A stretch of DNA of 64,000 bases from an uncultured Eubacteriales bacterium (GTDB lineage: Bacteria > Bacillota > Clostridia > Oscillospirales > CAG-272). Positions 15,926 to 22,670 of this stretch are shown here, piece after piece. Numbering within the stretch: position 1 is the stretch's first letter; every line of letters begins with the position of its first letter. The position numbers and the translations under genes were made by a program. The notes below the pieces were generated by a model. It worked only from the letters and a program-made list of their open reading frames with translations. It searched no databases and had not been told where the DNA came from. Location: NCBI GenBank assembly GCA_934446065.1, contig CAKSDP010000001.1:48183-112182 (forward strand). Direction: 5' to 3'.

Positions 15926-17203
15926 ATGCGACTACTGAAGATAACGACTGCCATGGTCCTTGCGGCGGCGAGCCTTTCGGCGTCGTCGTGCGGGCTCGTG
16001 AAGAACCGTCCGACGGACGTCAACACGATCGGCAGAAACGACGTGATCGACGCGACAACTCCCGCAAGCTCGGAAACTGTGACCGACACGCCGGAAAGTG
16101 GGGAAGTGAGGATCAGCTTTGCAGCCGCAGGGGACAATCTGATCCACGATTCCGTCTATACCGAAGCTGCCGCAAGAGCGACGGCGCTCGCCGCATCCGG
16201 CGGATACAGCGGCAAGTATTACTTTGACAGTATGTATTCCGACCGCATAAAGTCCATCGTCTCCGGCGCGGACGTAGCGTTTGTGAATCAGGAGGGACCG
16301 ATGGTCCCCGATATGCCTGCCGCGGGATATCCGGCGTTCAATGCGCCGACAGAGGCGGGCGACGCGCTCGTCAATATGGGATTCGATATCGTGAATCTTG
16401 CGAACAATCATATGCTCGACATGGAGGGCAAATGCGAGGGACTCCGCGGAACGATGAACTACTGGAAATCGAAAAACGTTCTGTCTGTCGGTGCGTATGA
16501 GAGCATGGAGGATTACAACACGATCCGCCTGCTAGAGTCCAAGGGCAAACGCATTGCCGTGCTGTCGTATACTTACGGAACAAACGGAAACAGGCTCAAT
16601 GCCGCGAGCAGCGATCTTGTGATACCGCTCATTGACGACTCAACCATAATAGATCAGGTGTCGCGTGCGAGAGACTGCGCCGACGCTGTCATCGTCTCGA
16701 TGCACTGGGGCGAGGAGAACGTTATGACGCAGAACGACGAACAGAAGAGGCTCGCCGCGCTCCTGTCGAAGTACGGCGCCGATGTGGTGATCGGTCACCA
16801 CTCGCATACGCTCCAGCCGATGGAGTGGGTGACCGGCGACTCCGGAAAGCGCACGCTCGTCATATATTCCCTCGGAAACTTTATCTCATCGCAGCTTCAG
16901 TCGTACAACATGGTCGGCGGGCTTGCCTCGTTTGAGCTTGTGTTTGCCGAGGACGGCAGCCTAACCGTTGAAAATGCGGAAATGAACCCGACGATGACGT
17001 TCTATAAGGCGGACGCAAATGTCCTCGATTCACAGGGACTGCCGACACGCACAGCCGTGTCCGTCGGTCTGCTTGAGGATTTCACGTCCGACATGTGCGC
17101 CGAGCATGGATCCCAGCTCTACGGAGCGTTTACCCTTGACACGCTGCGCGGGTACGTCACGAGCACGATCCCCTCGGAGTTCCTTCCCGATTTTCTGAAA
17201 TAA
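15926..17203 (+). CDS. CapA-family metallophosphatase-like lipoprotein
   Basis: This 425-residue protein has a lipoprotein-like signal (LAAASLSASSC, Cys about residue 24; the lipobox is imperfect) and a long Thr/Ser-rich linker. The CapA/PgsA domain follows, a calcineurin-like fold. Motifs are AAGDNLIHD, VNQEGPM, NLANNHMLD, SMHWGEE and GHHSHTLQP. CapA proteins are tied to poly-gamma-glutamate or capsule synthesis in Bacillus, but most clostridial copies are uncharacterised, and no pgsBC genes are present here. It is probably in one operon with the genes upstream. Confidence 0.87.
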   Translation: MRLLKITTAMVLAAASLSASSCGLVKNRPTDVNTIGRNDVIDATTPASSETVTDTPESGEVRISFAAAGDNLIHDSVYTEAAARATALAASGGYSGKYYFDSMYSDRIKSIVSGADVAFVNQEGPMVPDMPAAGYPAFNAPTEAGDALVNMGFDIVNLANNHMLDMEGKCEGLRGTMNYWKSKNVLSVGAYESMEDYNTIRLLESKGKRIAVLSYTYGTNGNRLNAASSDLVIPLIDDSTIIDQVSRARDCADAVIVSMHWGEENVMTQNDEQKRLAALLSKYGADVVIGHHSHTLQPMEWVTGDSGKRTLVIYSLGNFISSQLQSYNMVGGLASFELVFAEDGSLTVENAEMNPTMTFYKADANVLDSQGLPTRTAVSVGLLEDFTSDMCAEHGSQLYGAFTLDTLRGYVTSTIPSEFLPDFLK

Positions 17204-17213
17204 GGAGTGCGCG

Positions 17214-17744
17214 ATGAAACTGAAGATCACACCGATTCTGAACGGAAAGACGCAGAGTCTTTCGTTCGATTATCCGATCGAGGTCGCGGGAGACGCGCGG
17301 GAGTATTTTCCCGCCGACATCGAGCCTGCCTCGCCGATAAACGTGAACGTTGTCGTGACCGATCGCGGCGAGTACGTCAGTGTTTGCGTGGCAACATCGC
17401 TTGAGTATACTGCACCCTGCGCACGCTGCCTTGCTCCGGCAAACGGCACGGCTTCGGCAAAGTTCGAGCGGATCGTGGCTGCACACGGCTCGTTCTCAAA
17501 TGAGGACGACTATGACGACGAGGATATCCTCACGGTCACCGAGGGGGAGATCGACGTAGACCGCGACGTTCTCGAGGAAACGGCGCTCGCTATGCCGGAT
17601 ATTCTCCTGTGTCGCGAGGACTGCGCGGGGCTTTGCCCGAAGTGCGGAAAGCGGCGCGACGGCGGTGAGTGCAAATGCGGTGAGACGCGTGAAATCGACC
17701 CGAGAATGAAGATTTTTGAAAAACTTCTCGAACAGATGAAATAA
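17214..17744 (+). CDS. yceD: YceD/DUF177 family protein
   Basis: This 176-residue protein is the small gene normally found just before rpmF; in plants and bacteria the family is linked to 23S rRNA accumulation. The N-terminal half has a CARCL-type motif (APCARCLAP), and the C-terminal half has the family signature LCREDCAGLCPKCGKRRDGG, probably a zinc site. It begins 11 bases after the CapA stop, so it may be read from upstream. rpmF has its own promoter in the gap that follows. Confidence 0.88.
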   Translation: MKLKITPILNGKTQSLSFDYPIEVAGDAREYFPADIEPASPINVNVVVTDRGEYVSVCVATSLEYTAPCARCLAPANGTASAKFERIVAAHGSFSNEDDYDDEDILTVTEGEIDVDRDVLEETALAMPDILLCREDCAGLCPKCGKRRDGGECKCGETREIDPRMKIFEKLLEQMK

Positions 17745-17759
17745 TTTTTCAAAAAGCCC

Positions 17760-17788
17760 TTGCCAACTCGCAAAGTTTGTAGTATAAT
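17760..17788 (+). promoter_or_regulatory. Sigma-A promoter of rpmF
   Basis: TTGCCA (17760-17765) and TATAAT (17783-17788) with a 17-base spacer lie about 55 bases before rpmF. Confidence 0.8.
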
Positions 17789-17842
17789 TAATTGTAATGT
17801 CAAGAAATTTAAGGTTGTAACTCTGAAGGAGGTGTATTCAGG

Positions 17843-18031
17843 ATGGCAGTACCGAAGAGAAAGACATCCAAAGCTCGCAGAGATAAAAGACGTTCCAACG
17901 TTTGGAAGCTCACGTCTCCCGCTATGGTAAAATGCTCCCATTGCGGCGAATATATTCTTGCCCACCGCGTATGCAAGGCCTGCGGCTATTACAACGGAAA
18001 AGCAATTCTTACCAAAAAAGAAGAAGCGTAA
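17843..18031 (+). CDS. rpmF: 50S ribosomal protein bL32, zinc-binding form
   Basis: The 62-residue protein starts MAVPKRKTSKARRDKRRS, the bL32 hallmark. KCSHCGEY and VCKACGYY provide four cysteines for one zinc ion, so this is the C+ form. The ribosome-binding site AAGGAGGTG is strong. It follows yceD, the conserved neighbour, and ends at an intrinsic terminator. Confidence 0.97.
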   Translation: MAVPKRKTSKARRDKRRSNVWKLTSPAMVKCSHCGEYILAHRVCKACGYYNGKAILTKKEEA

Positions 18032-18039
18032 AACAACGG

Positions 18040-18073
18040 ATAAGACCGCAGCAGTGCGGTCTTATGCTTTTTT
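18040..18073 (+). terminator. Rho-independent terminator of rpmF
   Basis: An 11-bp perfect stem (ATAAGACCGCA and its complement) with a GCAG loop is followed by GCTTTTTT, nine bases after the rpmF stop. Confidence 0.93.
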
Positions 18074-18085
18074 CGGGGAGAATTT

Positions 18086-18622
18086 ATGATCTATTCTTCA
18101 ACCCCAAGCGGTCGTCCCTCCGACTATTATATGGCGGTATCGTTCGTGGGCGGCGTGATCTTCTGGGCGGTGTCCGGACGCGCACCCTTTCCGGCGCTGT
18201 GGCAGCTTCTTGTGGTGGTTCTGATCGCGGCGGCGGTATATATCCTGTGCCGATACCGTCTGACGGTGTTCCGACTCGCGATATCGTCCCGCGATGATGC
18301 GGCGGAGGACGTGCGCCTTCTCACGCCGGGCGAGATCGATTTCACGGTCGAACGGATGCGCGGAAAAAATCCGCAGCTTCTTTGCCGATTGGCATTGTCG
18401 GAGCTGCGCGAGGTGCGGCGTATCACAGACGGCGACTGCGGCGGAGCCGCAAAGGAAATGTCGCTTTACAGGTATAACGTCAATATGTCGCCGGAATCCG
18501 GCGCACTTGCCGTGTTTGAATCCGCCGGCGAGCGGATCGGCATATTTGCCGAGATGCCGGAGGAGATGATCCTGCTATTCGAAAAAGCTGCGGCTGAAAA
18601 CCGCACATTTGACGAATTCTGA
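18086..18622 (+). CDS. Unknown two-helix membrane protein
   Basis: No family is recognised with certainty. The 178-residue protein has two membrane helices near its start (about residues 17-29 and 38-56) and then a soluble domain of about 115 residues. It lies just after the rpmF terminator, whose T-run almost touches its ribosome-binding site (GGGGAGAA). The helices followed by a beta-rich domain recall bacterial PH-like membrane proteins, but this is weak. A 41-residue membrane protein gene follows 27 bases later. Confidence 0.7.
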   Translation: MIYSSTPSGRPSDYYMAVSFVGGVIFWAVSGRAPFPALWQLLVVVLIAAAVYILCRYRLTVFRLAISSRDDAAEDVRLLTPGEIDFTVERMRGKNPQLLCRLALSELREVRRITDGDCGGAAKEMSLYRYNVNMSPESGALAVFESAGERIGIFAEMPEEMILLFEKAAAENRTFDEF

Positions 18623-18649
18623 CACATCATACGAAAGGAGAGTTTACCG

Positions 18650-18775
18650 ATGCTCGGACATTTTGTAAGTAATCCCCCCACCGGAGATATGTCGGGAGTT
18701 GTGGGAATCGTGCTTGCCGTTGCGGCTGTCGCGATCATTGTTGTCCTTGTGATCTCAAAGAAGAAGGGCAACTGA
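18650..18775 (+). CDS. 41-residue NPxTG sorting-signal microprotein
   Basis: The protein starts at an ATG with a strong GAAAGGAGAG site eight bases upstream. It reads MLGHFVSNPPTGDMSG, then a long hydrophobic helix (VVGIVLAVAAVAIIVVLVI) and a positively charged SKKKGN tail. That is the whole architecture of a sortase cell-wall sorting signal (NPxTG, helix, basic tail) with no exported domain before it. It has its own terminator downstream. Nothing upstream in frame could supply a larger protein. Whether a sortase uses it is unknown; it could also be a simple membrane microprotein. Confidence 0.75.
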   Translation: MLGHFVSNPPTGDMSGVVGIVLAVAAVAIIVVLVISKKKGN

Positions 18776-18798
18776 GCCGAATAGCTTCGTGAACACTG

Positions 18799-18830
18799 CG
18801 GTGTGCCTTTGCGGCACGCCGTTTTTCTTT
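18799..18830 (+). terminator. Rho-independent terminator after the NPxTG microprotein
   Basis: A 9-bp stem (CGGTGTGCC with GGCACGCCG, one G-T pair) with a 5-base loop is followed by TTTTTCTTT. Confidence 0.88.
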
Positions 18831-18854
18831 GCCCGAATCCGGTTCCGCGTGTCC

Positions 18855-18883
18855 TTGACATTCTCGGATAAAACCGCTATAAT
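18855..18883 (+). promoter_or_regulatory. Consensus sigma-A promoter of mnmA
   Basis: TTGACA (18855-18860) and TATAAT (18878-18883) have a 17-base spacer, a perfect match to consensus, about 90 bases before the mnmA start. Confidence 0.85.
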
Positions 18884-18972
18884 ATAGCATATCAAACAGA
18901 TAGGAATTATCGTGCTTGCTTCGCGGGATGTACACATTATGCCGCAAAAACGGGAGAGCGGAGGCTTGGACA

Positions 18973-20040
18973 ATGAAAAAGGCACTGATTGCGATGAGCG
19001 GGGGAGTGGATTCCTCACTTGCCGCCAAAATAATGGTCGAGCGCGGATATGAGTGTATCGGCTGCACGATGAAGCTGTTCCAAAACGAGGATGCCGGGGT
19101 CGAGCGTTCGCGTACCTGCTGCTCTCTCGATGACGTTGAGGACGCACGCAGCGTCGCATATAAGCTCGGTATGCCGTTCTACGTTTTCAATTTCACGGAT
19201 GCGTTCCGTGATGAGGTGATACATAAGTTTGTCGAGAGCTATGAAAACGGGATCACGCCGAATCCGTGCATCGACTGCAACCGATATATGAAGTTCGGCA
19301 AACTCCTTGACCGTGCGCGGGTCCTCGGCTGCGATTGCATCGTGACTGGCCATTACGCGAGGATCGAGGAAACTGACAACGGATTCGTCCTGAAAAAGGC
19401 TTTGGACGAGACCAAGGATCAGAGCTACGTCTTGTACTCCATGACGCAGGAACAGCTTTCGCATACGGTGTTTCCGCTCGGCGGAATGAGAAAGAGCGAG
19501 GTCCGCGATATTGCAGGCAGTTCTGGATTTGTCAACGCGAACAAACCGGACAGTCAGGACATCTGCTTTGTGCCGGACGGCGATTATGCGCGCGTGGTCG
19601 AGATGCACGCCGGGCGCTCCTTTGCCGAGGGGAATTTCGTTGACAGGGAGGGGAATATCCTCGGACGTCACAAGGGCATAATCCGCTATACGGTCGGGCA
19701 GAGAAGGGGACTCGGCATTTCGGCAGCCGAGCCGCTGTATGTCTGCGAGATACGGCCGGAGTGCGCTGAGGTTGTTCACGGTGTGAGTCGGGAGCTTATT
19801 TGCTAGACCGTCCGTGCTGCGGATTTCAACTGGATAAGCGGCGAAGCGCCGAAAAACGAATTTCGGTGCAGGGCGAAGCTCCGCTACCGCCAGCCGGAGC
19901 AGTGGGTGACCGTGACACCGGTCGGCACGGACGAGGTCACGCTGAGGTTTGACGATCCGCAGAAAGCGCCGGCTCCCGGACAGGCTGCGGTGCTGTATGA
20001 TGGGGATACCGTTATCGGTGGCGGTACGATAAAAAAATAA
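18973..20040 (+). pseudogene. mnmA: tRNA 2-thiouridylase MnmA, interrupted by an in-frame amber codon
   Basis: MnmA puts sulfur on wobble U34 of tRNA Lys, Glu and Gln. The start at 18973 follows GGAGG. The PP-loop AMSGGVDSS, the catalytic TPNPCIDCNRYMKF, YARIEE and CFVPDGDY are intact. At 19804-19806 a TAG stops the protein at 277 residues. The same frame then continues without a gap through DFNWIS, CRAKLRYRQ and PGQAAVLYDGD to a TAA at 20040, giving the normal 355 residues. The lost part is the C-terminal beta-barrel. The break is a base substitution, not a frameshift: it may be a nonsense mutation, a sequencing error or read-through. TAG is used as an ordinary stop elsewhere in the window. 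Confidence 0.9.
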
Positions 20041-20148
20041 TTTTTCGGATCGCCTTTTCAAAAACGAGAGCATTTAAGAGAAAAAACGAGAAATCGCGAG
20101 ATGTACGAAATCTAAATTGACGAGAACGGATTTTTTTGCGAAAAGGTA

Positions 20149-20177
20149 TTGACAGCCCGTCCGAGGTGTGGTATACT
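20149..20177 (+). promoter_or_regulatory. Sigma-A promoter of rplM-rpsI
   Basis: TTGACA (20149-20154) and TATACT (20172-20177) with a 17-base spacer lie 50 bases before rplM. Confidence 0.85.
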
Positions 20178-20227
20178 ACAAACTGTTGTAAAGAAAAAAT
20201 TAACTATCCAATGGAGGAATTAGAGCT

Positions 20228-20656
20228 ATGTCTACTTTCATGGCAAAAAAAGAATCCGTTGAGCGTAAATGGTATGTGATCGACGCTGCGGGCAAGCCGC
20301 TCGGACGCACCGCAGTTGCAGCCGCAACCATTCTTCGCGGAAAGCACCGCCCCGAGTTCACACCTCACGTAGATTGCGGCGAGTTCGTGATCATCGTGAA
20401 CGCTGACAAGGCAGTTCTTACCGGTAAGAAGCTCGACAAGAAATACTACCGTCGCCACTCCGGCTACATCGGCGGACTCAAGGAAGTGCAGTACCGCACC
20501 CTTATGGCAACCCGCCCCGAGCTTGCAATGGAGCTGGCTGTTAAGGGAATGCTTCCCGACAACACCATCGGACGCAAGTCCATCACCCGCCTCAAGGTGT
20601 ACAGCGGTGCTGAGCACAATCATGCAGCTCAGAAACCCGTACCCTACGAAGTTTGA
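20228..20656 (+). CDS. rplM: 50S ribosomal protein uL13
   Basis: This early-assembly large-subunit protein has 142 residues. Diagnostic segments are RKWYVIDAAGKPLGRTA, the GDFVIIVNA-equivalent CGEFVIIVNADK, the YYRHSGY-like YYRRHSGYIGG and AVKGMLP. The usual partner rpsI follows 21 bases later. The ribosome-binding site is GGAGG. The leader is only 50 bases and shows no L13 leader-type structure. Confidence 0.98.
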   Translation: MSTFMAKKESVERKWYVIDAAGKPLGRTAVAAATILRGKHRPEFTPHVDCGEFVIIVNADKAVLTGKKLDKKYYRRHSGYIGGLKEVQYRTLMATRPELAMELAVKGMLPDNTIGRKSITRLKVYSGAEHNHAAQKPVPYEV

Positions 20657-20677
20657 TGAAAAGGACGGTGCAGAATA

Positions 20678-21079
20678 ATGTATACAAGTGCTAAACCTTA
20701 TTTCTACGGAACGGGCAGAAGAAAGAGCTCTGTTGCCCGCGTTCGTCTGTATCCCGGCACCGGTGCCATCACCATCAACGGTCAGGATATCGACAAATAC
20801 TTCGGTCTTGAGACCTTGAAGCTCATCATCAACCAGCCCTTCGGTGTTACCGACACCGCAGGCAAGTTTGATATCGTCGCTACCGTAACGGGCGGCGGCT
20901 TCTCCGGTCAGGCAGGTGCGATCCGCCACGGCGTTGCTCGCGCTCTGCTTCTCGCTGACGATTCTTTCCGCGCTCCTCTCAAGAAGGCCGGGTTCCTTAC
21001 CCGTGACCCTCGTATGAAGGAGAGAAAGAAGTACGGACTCAAAGCCGCACGTCGCGCAAGCCAGTTCTCCAAGAGATAA
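20678..21079 (+). CDS. rpsI: 30S ribosomal protein uS9
   Basis: The C-terminal tail of uS9 reaches the P-site tRNA. The 133-residue protein has GTGRRKSSVARVRLYPG, the GGGFSGQAGAIRHGVARALL block and the universal end KAARRASQFSKR. It is co-transcribed with rplM and followed at once by an intrinsic terminator. Confidence 0.98.
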   Translation: MYTSAKPYFYGTGRRKSSVARVRLYPGTGAITINGQDIDKYFGLETLKLIINQPFGVTDTAGKFDIVATVTGGGFSGQAGAIRHGVARALLLADDSFRAPLKKAGFLTRDPRMKERKKYGLKAARRASQFSKR

Positions 21080-21086
21080 ATCAGGT

Positions 21087-21117
21087 ACGGGCTGCCGTTT
21101 GGCAGCCCGTGTTTTTT
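21087..21117 (+). terminator. Rho-independent terminator of rplM-rpsI
   Basis: A 10-bp perfect stem (ACGGGCTGCC and its complement) with a GTTT loop is followed by GTTTTTT, seven bases after the rpsI stop. Confidence 0.93.
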
Positions 21118-21150
21118 ATATCACTGTAATGAAAAACAAAAAGCGCGCAA

Positions 21151-21176
21151 AAAAAGGACTCGTATGAGTCCTTTTT
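21151..21176 (-). terminator. Terminator of rpsU
   Basis: An 11-bp perfect stem (AAAAAGGACTC and its complement) with a GTAT loop has A and T runs built into its base, so it can work in both directions. It lies 43 bases beyond the rpsU stop. Confidence 0.8.
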
Positions 21177-21219
21177 CCGAGTCGATTAAAACCGGGTATT
21201 AAAATACGAAACGCCGGAA

Positions 21220-21396
21220 TTACTTGTATTTACGCTTTCTGGCTGCTTCGGACTTTTTCTTTCTCTTTACGCTCGGCTTCTCGTAGCATTCTCTCTTGCG
21301 AAGCTCGGCCTGAATACCGGATCTCTGACACTGACGCTTAAAACGGCGCAGAGCACTGTCGAGAGACTCGTTCTCTTTTACCCTGATCTCTGCCAT
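21220..21396 (-). CDS. rpsU: 30S ribosomal protein bS21
   Basis: This small, very basic protein acts late in 30S assembly and in initiation. The 58 residues begin MAEIRVKENESLDSALRRFK and end in a KRKKKSEAARKRKYK-type tail, typical of Bacillota. The start at 21396 is chosen because GGGAGGGAAG lies just upstream and family members begin here; an ATG 12 codons earlier is unlikely. It is monocistronic, with its own promoter and terminator. Confidence 0.96.
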   Translation of the reverse strand: MAEIRVKENESLDSALRRFKRQCQRSGIQAELRKRECYEKPSVKRKKKSEAARKRKYK

Positions 21397-21453
21397 TAGA
21401 CTTCCCTCCCTTCGCGTGTACAAACGACACACGTCTGCACATACCTCTTAATT

Positions 21454-21482
21454 ATTATAGCTGATTTACAGCGAAAAGTCAA
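21454..21482 (-). promoter_or_regulatory. Sigma-A promoter of rpsU
   Basis: On the minus strand, TTGACT (21477-21482) and TATAAT (21454-21459) are 17 bases apart, about 58 bases before the start. Confidence 0.8.
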
Positions 21483-21818
21483 TACTATTTTACAATTAAA
21501 TCAAAAAACTGAAGATTTTTCGGCGTGCTGCCTGGCGTGTCCGTGGCTTTTTCGGCGCGGGCGGCCTGAGCGTTTTTTGAATTAATGCCGTAACATTCCA
21601 TAATTGTGCGCTTGGCTGTCAAAGTACATAGATATTGTGTAAATATTGCGCTCGTGCGCATATATATTGTATGTAAATTGCCAATCTTACGCAAGCGCGT
21701 ATACTCGCGGCGGAATATTCTTATAAAATTGTATGAGACGGAAAAGAAACCTCCGCGAGGGATACTCTTGCGTGCCGATCACGGCGTGCAAAGATTGCAC
21801 AGAAAGGCATGATATGCA
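21483..21818. other. Intergenic region between rpsU and the HTH gene
   Basis: About 330 bases hold no convincing gene. A candidate promoter for the HTH gene is TTGCCA (21678-21683) with TATACT (21700-21705), spacer 16. A 69-codon open frame on the minus strand (21485-21694) has no ribosome-binding site or family look and is not called. Confidence 0.5.
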
Positions 21819-22061
21819 ATGAAGATCAAGGAAGCCATCGTAAAACGCATCCAGAACATTTGCAGTGAGCGCAAGCTGCGCTACAATGAACTTGCCACTC
21901 GTTCCGGCGTGACGCCGTCCACGGTATACAGTCTGATGAATCCCGAGCGGCGCGATTTGTCAGTAGTTACGCTGAAGCGCCTCTGCGACGGGCTTGACAT
22001 GACTGTTACGGAATTTTTCGATGATGACATATTCCGCAGTCTTGAGCAGGAGATTCAGTGA
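21819..22061 (+). CDS. Small XRE-family HTH DNA-binding protein
   Basis: Almost all of the 80 residues form a single Cro/C1-type helix-turn-helix: the helices run from IVKRIQNICSERKLRY, through NELATRSGVTPSTVYSLM as turn and recognition helix, to TLKRLCDGLDMTVTEFF. Such small stand-alone XRE proteins are common in Clostridia and usually of unknown target. It begins after an AGAAAGG site. No toxin or phage gene is adjacent, and the next 350 bases carry a structured repeat. Confidence 0.85.
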   Translation: MKIKEAIVKRIQNICSERKLRYNELATRSGVTPSTVYSLMNPERRDLSVVTLKRLCDGLDMTVTEFFDDDIFRSLEQEIQ

Positions 22062-22170
22062 TTCCGGCTGAATCGGCGGCGAGGTGTGCAAAAACAGAAT
22101 AGGGAAAGGTGCGGGCAGCCGCGCCTTTTTGTGTTGGCGCGATCGAGTATGTTTACTTATTCACAATTAT

Positions 22171-22248
22171 GTGGTATAATGACTTCGTTAAACATAGCGG
22201 GGCGATGTTTAAGGCTTACGCCTTTACCCGTGCGTTCGCACGGACTCG
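22171..22248. repeat. Structured intergenic repeat, copy 1
   Basis: This 78-base unit begins GTGGTATAATGAC and ends CCGTGCGTTCGCACGGACTCG-like, and is nearly identical to a second copy 128 bases downstream. It can fold into three hairpins in a row: AAACAT/ATGTTT arms, AAGGC/GCCTT and CCGTGC/GCACGG. The TATAAT within it has TTTACT 17 bases upstream and could be a promoter. Copy 1 has a mismatch in the first stem. Confidence 0.7.
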
Positions 22249-22298
22249 TCATTGACGGTCTCGGCGGAATGATCGTGCGAGCACGTCATTCCTTCCTC

Positions 22299-22376
22299 GT
22301 GGTATAATGACATCACGAAACATCGCGGGGCGATGTTTTAAGGCTGCGCCTTTACCCGTGCGTTCGCACGGACTCG
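22299..22376. repeat. Structured intergenic repeat, copy 2
   Basis: This is the second copy of the 78-base unit. The first hairpin is perfect here (AAACATCGC, GGG loop, GCGATGTTT), followed by AAGGC/GCCTT and CCGTGC/GCACGG. Substitutions between copies partly keep pairing, which hints at selection on structure. Between the copies lies another hairpin (22266-22292, GGAATGA and TCATTCC arms). DUF951 starts 42 bases downstream. Confidence 0.7.
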
Positions 22377-22418
22377 CAATCAACCGATATATTTGACAAA
22401 CAGAAAGGATCGCAAGTG

Positions 22419-22625
22419 ATGGCGGGAATCATACATTTTTCGGTCGGTGACACGCTTGAACTCAAAAAGAGTCATCCGTGCGGTTCGCATTCATTTAAGG
22501 TGATGCGCACAGGCTCGGATGTCCGCATTATTTGCACCGGATGCGGCAGGGACATGACGCTGCCGCGTGAAAAGCTTGAGCGCGCGATCAAAAAAGTTAC
22601 TTCTTCATCTCCCGAGGATAACTGA
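22419..22625 (+). CDS. DUF951 family protein
   Basis: This 68-residue protein belongs to a small conserved Bacillota family (YyzM-like) of unknown function. It has the family pattern FSVGDTLELKKSHPCGSHSF, then VMRTGSDVRIICTGCGR and MTLPREKLE; the cysteines suggest a zinc site. The ATG at 22419 has AGAAAGGA nine bases upstream; an in-frame GTG one codon earlier is less likely. It is 45 bases before the YfhO gene and probably shares its transcript. Confidence 0.88.
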   Translation: MAGIIHFSVGDTLELKKSHPCGSHSFKVMRTGSDVRIICTGCGRDMTLPREKLERAIKKVTSSSPEDN

Positions 22626-22670
22626 TTCGGGGACACATAAAAATTTGGCCTTTACGGCGCGGAGGTTTTA

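Noticed and set aside
19804..19806. TAG as pyrrolysine or a recoded sense codon
   Set aside because: TAG ends other genes in this window, MnmA has no conserved Pyl position, and no pyl genes are present here; a nonsense change or error is simpler.
22171..22376. A CRISPR array
   Set aside because: There are only two imperfect copies of a 78-base unit, with internal hairpins, and no cas genes.
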